From SVTX01 sp045585895 (lineage in GTDB: Bacteria; Bacillota; Clostridia; Oscillospirales; CAG-272), in NCBI GenBank assembly GCA_045585895.1, contig JAZMZI010000098.1:1-22752 (forward strand): a stretch of 22,752 nucleotides of DNA. The letters run 5' to 3'. Shown here one piece after another: positions 1-6,323 of the stretch. The notes under the pieces are model-generated. The model saw only the letters and a list, made by a program, of their open reading frames with translations, was not told the origin of the DNA and did no database searches. The translations under genes were made by a program, and so were the position numbers. Numbering within the stretch: the stretch's first letter is position 1; the number at the start of each line of letters is the position of its first letter.

Positions 1-498
1 TTGTTCTATGCCGAATACGAATACGCAAAAATTCTCAGAGAAAGCGATCCCGTACTGTCGAGAGAATATCTTGAACGCGCGGCGAAGCACGGAAGCAGTC
101 AGGCACAGTACGATCTCGGAAAGATACTTGCGGAAGAAGGACGGCAAGAGGAAGCGTTCAAATATTTCGAAGCCGCCGCCAAACAGGATTTGTGGGCAAA
201 GACGAGCCTTGGGCTTCTGTACTGCTATCGCTTCGATGAATGGGATCTCGGCATGGAGCATCTGAACGAAGCAGCCGAGCGCGGATACGAGCCTGCCGTA
301 GAAGCGGTGAATGCAATACACCGTAACCTCAACGCGCAGATCGTGTTCGGTGTATGCGACCTTCTATATTACGCATCCAATATCATCGACGATAGAGCCG
401 AGGACATGTATACGCAGGATAGGCTTCCCGTTATTGATAAGAAGCAGCGCCGTGAGATTCAGGCGAAGAAGCAAGGACTTACGATGGGAGGAATGTGA
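1..498 (+). CDS. Sel1-repeat protein, probable C-terminal part of a MobA/MobL-type relaxase (5' end outside window)
   Basis: The frame is open from the first base, so the TTG at position 1 is a window-edge artefact and the true start lies upstream. The 165 visible residues contain about two to three helical Sel1/TPR-like units (residues about 18-100), seen in motifs such as REYLERAAKHGSSQAQYDLG and EEAFKYFEAAAKQD. After them comes a basic tail (KKQRREIQAKKQ) and a TGA stop. In Firmicutes conjugative elements, large relaxases often carry Sel1 repeats C-terminally and sit directly upstream of the integrase genes, which is the arrangement here. The relaxase catalytic domain is not in the window, so the family call rests on repeats, tail and position. 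Another Sel1 protein is possible. Confidence 0.55.
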   Translation: MFYAEYEYAKILRESDPVLSREYLERAAKHGSSQAQYDLGKILAEEGRQEEAFKYFEAAAKQDLWAKTSLGLLYCYRFDEWDLGMEHLNEAAERGYEPAVEAVNAIHRNLNAQIVFGVCDLLYYASNIIDDRAEDMYTQDRLPVIDKKQRREIQAKKQGLTMGGM

Positions 499-505
499 TG
501 ACGGC

Positions 506-582
506 AATTGATAACAAATTGATAACTCTGCAGACAACCGCTGGATATTCAGTTGAACCTGTGGTATGTTTGTGGTACGAAA
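506..582. repeat. Two pairs of short direct repeats with 11-bp period upstream of the integrases
   Basis: AATTGATAAC occurs at 506-515 and again at 517-526. GTGGTATGTTT (561-571) is followed at once by GTGGTACGAAA (572-582). Repeats one helical turn apart near a recombinase gene are the usual look of arm-type integrase or excisionase sites. A third pair, GTGGTCAAA at 3571 and 3583, lies beyond the integrases. The function is inferred; only the repeats are seen. Confidence 0.35.
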
Positions 583-610
583 CAAAAATCTGAAGAAAGG
601 ACGAAAAAAT

Positions 611-775
611 ATGGCTAATAAACGCAGACTGCAAGGGGACGTTTGCGACCGCTGCCTGTGGCAGATGAAGGGAGCAATAAGGAGTGGCAGTAACTTAGGC
701 TGTGGCGAGCAAACTACGGCTTGCGATGGCAGAGCCTTAGTTACAACAGGGGACGGAGGAAACTATGGCAAATAA
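611..775 (+). pseudogene. Remnant of a third integrase start, now a 54-codon ORF overlapping int1
   Basis: The first 31 bases (611-641) match the start of the integrase at 765 at 26 of 31 positions. They encode MANKRRLQGD against MANKRRPQGD, and four of the five differences fall at third codon positions. The homology stops exactly where the structured repeat (635-750) begins. The frame then runs through the repeat without integrase similarity and ends in TAA at 773-775, 11 bp inside int1. AAAGG at 596-600 is a possible ribosome site about 10 nt upstream. The simplest reading is a tandem integrase gene whose body was lost, leaving its first codons fused to the repeat. Because it overlaps the int1 start it could also act as a translated leader coupled to int1; that is inference. 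Confidence 0.5.
635..750 (+). repeat. Structured repeat element, copy 1 (plus orientation)
   Basis: This stretch runs from GGGGACGTT to CAACAGG and aligns along its length with the minus strand of 3716-3828. It contains a perfect hairpin CTGCC-TGT-GGCAG (652-664), a conserved unpaired stretch including ATAAGGAGTGGCAGT (675-691, with a short indel just upstream), and a 12-bp imperfect stem GTAACTTAGGCT (690-701) with AGCCTTAGTTAC (733-744) enclosing a smaller GCAA/TTGC hairpin. Changes between the copies preserve pairing in both main stems, which suggests selection on RNA or single-stranded DNA structure. It lies between the integrase remnant and the ribosome site of int1. Confidence 0.7.
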
Positions 776-1928
776 GCGCAGACCGCAGGGCGACGGCACT
801 ATCAGAAAAAGAAGCGACGGACGGTGGGAAGCCCGAATCATTATCGGACACAAGAACGACGGCTCACCTATGTATAAGTCGGCATTCGCAAAGACACAGA
901 AAAGTGCCCTAAAGGAACTGCATCAGCTCATAGCGTTGTACCGTGACGTAGACCTCACCGAAGATTGCCGAATGACGCTCGGCGAGTGGATGGACAAGTG
1001 GCTCGACGAGTATATGATATTCACGGTCAGAGAAAGTACGCTTGATAGCTACCGAAGCCTAACGGAGAATCAAGTCAAACGGTTCATGGGAGATCGCCAA
1101 CTGTCGACTCTCACGACCGCTGACATTCAAAAATTTTATAACAAGATCAAGAAGCAAGGCAGAACCAAGCCGAACCGAGATGGCTCTCACGAGCTGTCGG
1201 ATAGCGTAGTGCGAGGTGTTCACATAATGCTCCACGAAGCCTTGGACACGGCGGTGCGAGAACGCCTTATTGCGAAGAACCCTACGAACGGTACTACGAT
1301 CCCGAAAAACAATTATGCCGAGAAGCAAATCCTCGGCGACGAACAGCTCGACAGATTCCTCGAAGAAATTAAAAAAGAGGAATATTGGTACGACTTCTTC
1401 TATGTGGAGGTGATGACAGGCTTGCGCCGTGGAGAGATTTGCGGACTTAAGTGGAGCGACATTGACTTCGATGCAAACAAGCTCCGAGTGCAAAGGTCGG
1501 TATCATCAAAGAAAGGCGGTGGCGTAAGAATCGGCGAAACGAAAACAAGCACCGGCACACGCAATATCACCATGCCTCCAAGTGTCAGCGAGATACTGCA
1601 AGGGCGTAAACAGACGGCAATCACCGAGTGGGTGTTCCCAGCATTCTTGAATCTCGAACAGCCGATACACCCCGAAGCAGCCTACCGAAAGCTGAAGGTG
1701 ATACTGAAGCACGCAGAGCTACCGTTGATACGCTTCCACGACCTACGCCACACCTTCGCAACCCATGCGATGAAGGGCGGTGTCGATGCCAAAACACTCT
1801 CGGGCATCCTCGGTCACACAAACGCCTCGTTCACGCTCGACACCTACACCCACGTGACGAGTGATATGCAGCAGAACGCATCCGCCGTCGTGGGTAACAT
1901 AATGCAAAAAATAATGATAAAGGAGTAA
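765..1928 (+). CDS. Tyrosine recombinase / integrase (Tn916-like), int1
   Basis: Catalyses strand exchange between element and chromosome attachment sites. The 387 residues show an N-terminal arm-DNA-binding (AP2-like) domain (about 10-55, RKRSDGRWEARIIIG), a SAM-like core-binding domain (about 70-175) and a C-terminal catalytic domain. The full catalytic set is visible: R221 (TGLRRGE), K260 (GETKTS), H325 and R328 (HDLRHTF), H351 (LGHTN) and nucleophile Y361 (DTYTHV). The ATG at 765 has GGAGG five bases upstream. It is followed after 3 bp by a second integrase of the same family, and the int2 ribosome site lies in the last codons of int1, so the two are probably translationally coupled. It points toward a tRNA-Pro gene, a common integration target. 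Confidence 0.93.
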   Translation: MANKRRPQGDGTIRKRSDGRWEARIIIGHKNDGSPMYKSAFAKTQKSALKELHQLIALYRDVDLTEDCRMTLGEWMDKWLDEYMIFTVRESTLDSYRSLTENQVKRFMGDRQLSTLTTADIQKFYNKIKKQGRTKPNRDGSHELSDSVVRGVHIMLHEALDTAVRERLIAKNPTNGTTIPKNNYAEKQILGDEQLDRFLEEIKKEEYWYDFFYVEVMTGLRRGEICGLKWSDIDFDANKLRVQRSVSSKKGGGVRIGETKTSTGTRNITMPPSVSEILQGRKQTAITEWVFPAFLNLEQPIHPEAAYRKLKVILKHAELPLIRFHDLRHTFATHAMKGGVDAKTLSGILGHTNASFTLDTYTHVTSDMQQNASAVVGNIMQKIMIKE

Positions 1929-1931
1929 ATA

Positions 1932-3374
1932 ATGGCAAACAAAAAACGAAAAAATGGAGAAGGCACGGTACGCCTTCGAAAAGACGGACGGTGGGAAGGA
2001 CGAGTCGTTGTCGGTTACGCCGACAACGGCAACCCACGGACGAAAAGTGTCTTGGCGAAAACCAAGACCGAGTGCCTTGAAAAGCTCGAAGCACTCAAGG
2101 AGCAATGTGGAAGAACGAGCGATAGACTAAAGCCCGATATGCCGTTCGGCGATTGGATCGACTTCTGGTATCAGAACTTCTCCAAGCCAAAAATAAGGCT
2201 GACCACGCAACTGAGCTACGAAGGACGAATCTATACGCATATCATCCCCGAAATCGGTAAAATACCGCTGAATAAGTTGTCACAGAACGACCTGCAACAA
2301 TTTTACGCACGGCTGAAGAAAGGCGGTAGGCGCAGACTCACAGAATTCTACGGCGAGGGCTTGTCCGACAGAATGGTACGCTCGTGCCATACCACCTGCC
2401 ATACGGCACTCGAAAAAGCGGTGACCGAAGGGCTTATAACACGAAATCCTTCTATCGGTTGCAGACTGCCACCGAAGAAATCCCGTGAGATGCAGGTGTT
2501 GACTCAAGACGAGGTCAGAAGATTTCTGACTCAGGCGAAAGAAGAAGGATACTATGAAATGTTCCTTCTCGAGCTGACCACGGGAATGCGCCGCGGTGAG
2601 ATACTTGGACTTCAATGGAAGGATCTCAACCTTCACACAGGTGAGCTTCACATCAGGCGGCAGGTCGTGAAGAAAGGTGCAAAAACGCTGATATCAAAGC
2701 CCAAGACCAAGTCCTCAATACGCACACTACTGTTGCCGAGCGATATGGTAGAAATCCTTGCAGAGCATAAGAAAACAGCAACCTGCGAGTGGGTGTTCCC
2801 ATCACCCGTAAACGAAGGAGAACCACGAAACCCTGCATCAATATACGGAAAGTTCCAAAAGATACTCGAAAGGTCGCATTGCAAGAAGATACGCTTCCAC
2901 GACCTACGGCATACCTTCGCTACGATGGCACTTGAAAACGGCATGGATATCAAGACGCTCTCCGCTATGATAGGACACATAAGCTCGGAAACGACCTTGA
3001 ACATCTACAGCCACATCACCGACACCATGCAACAGCAGGCAGCGGTGAGGATAGACCGAGAGATCGGCGGTACAAACGCAGAAATGCCCGAACCGCCGCC
3101 TCCCAAGGCAAGTGACGAGCCAAGCCCCGAAACCGCCACAGAAACGGTTTTTGAGCCGTATAAGCCAAAGATAAGAAAGAGTGGAACGGGATGCGTGACA
3201 ATGATAAACGACCACCTCTATGAAGGTCGGTTCACACCGAGAGTCAACGGCAAACGCATATCCAAGAACGTATACGCCAAGACACGAGAGGAATGCGAGG
3301 AAAAGCTCGCAGAGCTGATCAAAACCATGAAAGCGGAAATCGCGGAGATGAAAAAGGTAGCAAAGAACGCATAA
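1932..3374 (+). CDS. Tyrosine recombinase / integrase with arm-type domains at both ends, int2
   Basis: A paralogue of int1 (MANKKRKNGEGT start). Its domain order is arm-DNA-binding (about 10-60), core-binding (70-180) and catalytic (190-375), with R220, K258, H323, R326, H349 and nucleophile Y359 (LNIYSHI) all present. At 480 aa it is about 90 residues longer than int1. The extra part is a Pro-rich linker (384-410) followed by residues 414-470, which resemble the protein's own N-terminal domain: YEGR..., VYAKTREECEEKLAEL against WEGR..., VLAKTKTECLEKLEAL. So this enzyme seems to carry two arm-site readers. AAAGGAG at 1919-1925, inside int1, precedes the ATG. Action alone or with int1 cannot be told from sequence. 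Confidence 0.92.
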   Translation: MANKKRKNGEGTVRLRKDGRWEGRVVVGYADNGNPRTKSVLAKTKTECLEKLEALKEQCGRTSDRLKPDMPFGDWIDFWYQNFSKPKIRLTTQLSYEGRIYTHIIPEIGKIPLNKLSQNDLQQFYARLKKGGRRRLTEFYGEGLSDRMVRSCHTTCHTALEKAVTEGLITRNPSIGCRLPPKKSREMQVLTQDEVRRFLTQAKEEGYYEMFLLELTTGMRRGEILGLQWKDLNLHTGELHIRRQVVKKGAKTLISKPKTKSSIRTLLLPSDMVEILAEHKKTATCEWVFPSPVNEGEPRNPASIYGKFQKILERSHCKKIRFHDLRHTFATMALENGMDIKTLSAMIGHISSETTLNIYSHITDTMQQQAAVRIDREIGGTNAEMPEPPPPKASDEPSPETATETVFEPYKPKIRKSGTGCVTMINDHLYEGRFTPRVNGKRISKNVYAKTREECEEKLAELIKTMKAEIAEMKKVAKNA

Positions 3375-3380
3375 CGCACA

Positions 3381-3415
3381 GAGGGGTGACCACGAACGGT
3401 CGCCCCTCAAATTTT
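3381..3415 (+). terminator. Rho-independent terminator of the integrase pair
   Basis: GAGGGGTGACC (3381-3391), loop ACGAAC, GGTCGCCCCTC (3398-3408): an 11-bp stem with one G-T pair, followed by AAATTTT. It lies 7 bp after the int2 stop. Confidence 0.85.
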
Positions 3416-3433
3416 GCGTCGGAGAAGGCAAAG

Positions 3434-3464
3434 AAAAAGGCTTCGGAAATTGCTTTCCAAAGCC
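3434..3464 (-). terminator. Terminator downstream of tRNA-Pro
   Basis: Read on the minus strand, GGCTT and AAGCC (3464-3439) close a stem with an inner GAAA/TTTC helix and a 2x2 mismatch, followed by five T residues. It starts 6 nt after the CCA end of the tRNA, the usual place for a tRNA terminator. Confidence 0.7.
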
Positions 3465-3469
3465 AATTT

Positions 3470-3500
3470 TGGTCGGAGTGACACGACTCGAACGTGCGAT
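3470..3500. other. Candidate attachment site (tRNA 3' end)
   Basis: The T arm and acceptor 3' half of tRNA-Pro next to tandem tyrosine integrases are the usual core for site-specific integration. The matching direct repeat at the other element end would lie left of the window, so the exact core cannot be set. If the element ends instead at the tRNA-Pro fragment near 3827, this site is not the junction. Confidence 0.4.
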
Positions 3501-3545
3501 CCCCGCATCCCAAATGCGGTGCGATACCAGCTTCGCTACACCCCG
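3470..3545 (-). tRNA. tRNA-Pro(UGG)
   Basis: A 76-nt cloverleaf with encoded CCA. On the minus strand the acceptor stem is CGGGGTG/CACTCCG (one G-U), the D stem GCGA/TCGC with an 8-nt loop, the anticodon stem CCGCA/TGCGG around loop TTTGGGA (anticodon TGG), a 5-nt variable loop GGATC, the T arm GCACG-TTCGAGT-CGTGT, discriminator A and CCA. All stems pair. It reads proline CCN codons. The 3' end faces the integrase genes 96 bp away, as expected when an element is integrated at a tRNA 3' end. A tRNA-Pro 5' fragment differing in the D arm lies exactly 300 bp upstream, so this copy may have come with the element and replaced a host gene. No good promoter lies directly upstream; the strong one at 3932-3960 could serve by read-through. 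Confidence 0.94.
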
Positions 3546-3570
3546 ATACTAAATTTAAGTTTTTTCGTAA

Positions 3571-3591
3571 GTGGTCAAATCTGTGGTCAAA
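3571..3591. repeat. Direct repeat GTGGTCAAA x2, 12-bp period
   Basis: GTGGTCAAA at 3571-3579 and 3583-3591, followed by ACCAC, which also makes a small palindrome. It resembles the GTGGTA pair at 561-582. It may be an arm-type integrase site; on the minus strand it reads TTTGACCAC and might also supply a weak -35 for tRNA-Pro. The rest of 3546-3715 holds no gene I can support. Confidence 0.3.
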
Positions 3592-3715
3592 CCACTTTGT
3601 TGAAAGAATTTTGAAATGGGAAACACCCGAAAAAGTCAGTGTTTTCAAAGGGTTTAGAGCTTTGGAAAAATGAATATACAAGAACTGACTACACGCTCCC
3701 AAACGTCGCGCGCTT

Positions 3716-3828
3716 CCTGTTGTGACTAAGGCTCAAGCGGCGTTCGTGCCTCACTTGCTTTCGCCAAGTCACTGCCACTCCTTATGCCTCGCTTCATCCG
3801 CCAATGGCGGCGCGTCGGCAACGTCCCC
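3716..3828 (-). repeat. Structured repeat element, copy 2 (minus orientation)
   Basis: Minus-strand homologue of 635-750, sharing GGGGACGTT, GATGAAG, ATAAGGAGTGGCAGT and CCTTAGT-ACAACAGG. Hairpin 1 is CCGCC-ATT-GGCGG (3810-3798), and the closing stem of the second domain is GTGACT (3772-3767) with AGTCAC (3727-3722). In each stem an A-T pair of copy 1 is replaced here by G-C, keeping the pairing. An inner hairpin CAAG/CTTG with GGC-ACGAAC-GCC fills the second domain. It abuts the tRNA-Pro 5' fragment. Confidence 0.7.
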
Positions 3829-3845
3829 AACTGCGCCACACCCCG
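3827..3845 (-). pseudogene. 5' fragment of a second tRNA-Pro gene
   Basis: On the minus strand, CGGGGTGTGGCGCAGTTGG is the acceptor 5' strand and D arm of a tRNA-Pro. It shares CGGGGTGT and the upstream TATC with the intact tRNA-Pro at 3545, but its D arm (GGCGCAGTTGG) is the more usual form. The tRNA sequence stops in the D loop, where the structured repeat begins; no anticodon or T arm follows. A perfect promoter stands 87 bp upstream. It is probably the host gene broken by element insertion or repeat expansion. Confidence 0.6.
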
Positions 3846-4366
3846 ATAATATTAAATCGTGGCAGAAATTTTTGTGGCATCGTAGCATTAATATATTGAC
3901 GCAAATACGCATTATTTATTCTGCTCCATACATTATAACAAAAAACCCCGTCCTTGTCAAGTCTTATCCTATAAATAAAAATACAAATCCGATATTTGTA
4001 TTGATATTTTTCGGAAAAACAAGAGGACGGGGAGGAGGAAACTCCCGAGGATTTCACGCAAGAGCCAGCAGATGGAAACGGCGTCCGCGACGGCGCGCTC
4101 TCGATACTCTGCGCTTTAGCGTTGTAAATATATTTTTCATAATCGTTTACCGTAGGTTTTAACCGTTCAAGTGATACTAAAGGAAATTTAACGTTTTAAT
4201 AACCGCAAAAATCAAGAAAAGAGATTGGGCGGAGAAAACAGTATTATGATTTCTTCCCCAAAATTATTATCTGCAAAAAAGGCTCGATTATAGCTAAAAA
4301 TCAACAGAAATCTGCGGAAAAAGAAGAAAAATAAGGAAAATATACCCCTTTTCAGCACAAATATGG
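3846..4366. other. Gene-poor AT-rich intergenic stretch
   Basis: It holds the consensus minus-strand promoter at 3932-3960 and otherwise no gene I can support. In one plus frame, 4005-4124 reads as an acidic peptide tail (EEETPEDFTQEPADG) ending in TAA, but it follows a stop (4002-4004) and has no start codon, so it could at most be a decayed gene end. From 4130 to 4366 the sequence is A/T-rich without clear ORFs or hairpins. Confidence 0.5.
3932..3960 (-). promoter_or_regulatory. Consensus sigma-A promoter (tRNA-Pro locus)
   Basis: The minus strand reads TTGACA (3960-3955), a 17-bp spacer, then TATAAT (3937-3932): a perfect match to both boxes. It fires toward the tRNA-Pro 5' fragment at 3845, then repeat copy 2 and the intact tRNA-Pro at 3545, with no obvious terminator between. 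Strength and placement fit a stable-RNA promoter. Confidence 0.85.
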
Positions 4367-4414
4367 AAAAGCGTGGATATAAAGGAAAACATTGTTCCTT
4401 GAACCACGCTTTTT
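4367..4414 (+). terminator. Large hairpin with U-tract, overlapping the next promoter
   Basis: AAAAGCGTGG (4367-4376) pairs with CCACGCTTTT (4404-4413). Inside it AAGGAA (4382-4387) pairs with TTCCTT (4395-4400). The T run makes it look like a plus-strand terminator, yet no gene ends just upstream. It contains the -35 box of the following promoter, so it could instead be an operator-like inverted repeat. Confidence 0.55.
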
Positions 4415-4427
4415 CTTATGTTACAAT
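4399..4427 (+). promoter_or_regulatory. Sigma-A-like promoter for the wall hydrolase
   Basis: TTGAAC (4399-4404), 17-bp spacer, TACAAT (4422-4427), about 35 bp before the hydrolase ATG. The -35 box lies in the right arm of the hairpin at 4367-4414. Confidence 0.7.
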
Positions 4428-4463
4428 AAATGCGTGCCGAAAAAGACGAAAGGAGATGTTTTT

Positions 4464-5441
4464 ATGAAGAAAAGAAGAATGATCGCGGCAATACTTTTCG
4501 CCGTGATCCTTACGGCAAGTGTTTCGGTAGTGACCGCAGGCGCTGCCGACGGAGTGGCGGCTGCCCGCAGCGGAGAACAGAGCAACGCTACCGAAATGAA
4601 TACGACGCGGGAGACCGACGGTGAGGTGCGAACGACTGAGACGGTCAGCGAGGTCGGCTTAGCCGATGCGAGAGCTATACCGCAGGGTTCGTATCCCATT
4701 AATCTCAATGTAAACGGACGCTCGGTGTTGCGTGGCAAGGTTTTTAACCTTGGAGGAATAACCTACGTTCCGATGTTTGCCTTTGCGGATTGGTTAGGGA
4801 ATTTTACATATTCCTATAATGAGAAGACCGCTACGGCGAAGGTGGAGGGTGAAAATCTTGAGATAATCGCTCATGAGGGCGACCTCTACATTATTGCAAA
4901 CGGACGTTATTTCTACACGGGCAGGGAGGTCATAGAATTCGGAGGGGAGATATACGTTCCCATCCTTCCTATGACAAAGGCACTTAATTCCCGCGTTCAG
5001 TGGAGAGACGACATTAACGGCTTTTACGTCAGCTCGGGAGACACGAGACTGCTCAAGAGTGCTTCTCAGGTCTACCGCGACGACGAGGTTTTCTGGCTTG
5101 CGCGCATAATTTCGGCAGAGGCAAGAGGAGAATCCATGAAGGGCAAGATGGCGGTAGGTAACGTGGTGCTGAACCGTGTGAAATCGTCGGCTTATCCCAA
5201 CACTATTTACAGCGTTATTTTTGACAGAAGATACGGCACGCAGTTTTCGCCCGTAGACAATGGCACAATTTACAATACTCCTACGGAGGAGAGCATTATT
5301 GCGGCAAAGATGTGTCTTGAGGGATATACTATATCCGATAGCATTTTGTACTTCGTCAATCCGAAGGTGGCGCCCAATTCCTGGGCGGCGAATAACCGCC
5401 CCTATGCCTTTACCATAGGAAATCACGCTTTCTTTGAGTAA
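4464..5441 (+). CDS. Exported SleB-like cell wall hydrolase with copper-amine-oxidase-N-like domain
   Basis: Predicted to cut peptidoglycan glycan strands outside the membrane. The 325-aa protein has a signal peptide (KKRR, hydrophobic core 7-25, likely cleavage near AGA-AD at 26-28), a Thr/Glu-rich linker (about 35-70), a copper amine oxidase N-terminal-like domain (about 77-190, with two YVP strands) thought to anchor such proteins to the wall, and a Hydrolase_2/SleB catalytic domain (about 208-325). SAEARGE contains the predicted catalytic glutamate E219; MAVGNVVLNRV is the typical following helix. ATG 4464 is preferred over an upstream TTG because AAAGGAG lies 8 bases before it and the signal peptide starts there. 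SleB relatives act on spore cortex, but a vegetative wall role is equally possible. Confidence 0.88.
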   Translation: MKKRRMIAAILFAVILTASVSVVTAGAADGVAAARSGEQSNATEMNTTRETDGEVRTTETVSEVGLADARAIPQGSYPINLNVNGRSVLRGKVFNLGGITYVPMFAFADWLGNFTYSYNEKTATAKVEGENLEIIAHEGDLYIIANGRYFYTGREVIEFGGEIYVPILPMTKALNSRVQWRDDINGFYVSSGDTRLLKSASQVYRDDEVFWLARIISAEARGESMKGKMAVGNVVLNRVKSSAYPNTIYSVIFDRRYGTQFSPVDNGTIYNTPTEESIIAAKMCLEGYTISDSILYFVNPKVAPNSWAANNRPYAFTIGNHAFFE

Positions 5442-5445
5442 TAAA

Positions 5446-5481
5446 AAAGCCCTCGACGCAGTTTTTCGCGTCGGGGGCTTT
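5446..5481. terminator. Bidirectional terminator between convergent genes
   Basis: AAAGCCCTCGACGC (5446-5459) pairs with GCGTCGGGGGCTTT (5468-5481): 14 bp with one G-T. On the minus strand it is followed by six T residues, ending the AraC-type gene. On the plus strand the T-tract is short but it follows the hydrolase stop by 4 bp. Confidence 0.88.
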
Positions 5482-5495
5482 GACGTATAAGGGCT

Positions 5496-6254
5496 TTATT
5501 GACTTGCGCGATGCTTTTTGAATGCGGTGGGTGAAAACCCCGTTTTGGATTTGAACACCTTGCAAAAATAATAATGGTCGTTGAATCCGCACAGCTCGGA
5601 GATGCTTTTGACCGACAGTCCGTTGTCCACCAACAGCGATTTGGCGGCATTTATCTTAAGCTCGGTAAGGTAATCGTTGGGCGTTATCCCGTATTGCTCC
5701 TTGAAAAGGTCGTTGAATCTGCGCCTTGAAAGTCCCGTCATTTCGGCGGCGGATCGGATATCGGTTTCTCTGAAATTTAAGTCGAAATACTTTTTTGCGG
5801 CGGCTATGCGTTCGTCTTTTTGATGATAAGCTTTAACACGCAGCTTTTCAAGCAGGTGACAAAAACGGTAAAACTCGCTCATTGCGAGATTTTCGCCGTC
5901 GTTTCTGCGTCTGAGCGCTCGCTCGACATTGTCTAATATCTGTATCGCTTCGCCGGCATTTTGCGTTTTTACCACAAAGCTTTCGGTATCAATCGGCTCG
6001 TAGGTGGTAAAATGTATCGTATAGGATTCGCCAAGCTCTCTGACGTAAGCGTGGAAATCGTCTCTCTGATTGAAGAAAAACAAACAATTTTCCGTCAGCG
6101 TTATGCTCCCTTCTCCTATATCGTGATACATGTTGCCGCGAAGCTGTATTCCGATAATGTGTGTCTGACGGTCCTTTGCCTGCCATTGCTTCATCGATGG
6201 CGTGTGCTTTAAAATATTAGTTAACGTTTTTACTTTTAAATTGCAGAAGTTCAT
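5496..6254 (-). CDS. AraC/XylS-family transcriptional regulator
   Basis: Probably senses a sugar and controls the divergent glycosidase operon. In the 252-aa protein the N-terminal part (about 30-100) has the beta-rich cupin character of AraC effector domains (GEGSITLTENCLFFFNQ), and the C-terminal part has two helix-turn-helix units (about 165-187, RSAAEMTGLSRRRFNDLFK; 213-237, VKSISELCGFNDHYYFCKVF) ending in the family signature KSKTGFSPTAFKKH. The upstream ATG at 6293 lies inside the predicted promoter, so I chose the ATG at 6254. It has no clear Shine-Dalgarno and lies only a few bases after the expected transcript start, so this mRNA may be nearly leaderless. A start at 6194 is possible. 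Confidence 0.88.
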   Translation of the reverse strand: MNFCNLKVKTLTNILKHTPSMKQWQAKDRQTHIIGIQLRGNMYHDIGEGSITLTENCLFFFNQRDDFHAYVRELGESYTIHFTTYEPIDTESFVVKTQNAGEAIQILDNVERALRRRNDGENLAMSEFYRFCHLLEKLRVKAYHQKDERIAAAKKYFDLNFRETDIRSAAEMTGLSRRRFNDLFKEQYGITPNDYLTELKINAAKSLLVDNGLSVKSISELCGFNDHYYFCKVFKSKTGFSPTAFKKHRASQ

Positions 6255-6263
6255 AGTATTTAT

Positions 6264-6293
6264 ATAATAACATCTTTTATAATACCATGTCAA
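6264..6293 (-). promoter_or_regulatory. Promoter of the AraC-type regulator
   Basis: Minus strand: TTGACA (6293-6288), 18-bp spacer, TATTAT (6269-6264). The transcript would start close to the ATG at 6254. Confidence 0.65.
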
Positions 6294-6323
6294 TATTTTC
6301 TTCCGAAAAAATTTCCTTATTTT

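Noticed and set aside
3319..3702. 127-aa minus-strand frame across the tRNA and terminators
   Set aside because: It runs through a clear tRNA-Pro and two terminators and has no domain signal.
635..3828. Invertible (phase-variable) segment bounded by the two inverted repeats
   Set aside because: The copies differ at many positions in a pair-preserving way and share only short identical blocks, so recent recombination between them is unlikely; no promoter switching is evident.
4005..4127. Acidic peptide-like reading frame (EEETPEDFTQEPADG) ending in TAA
   Set aside because: It follows an in-frame stop at 4002-4004, has no start codon or ribosome site and is only about 40 codons; at most a decayed gene end.
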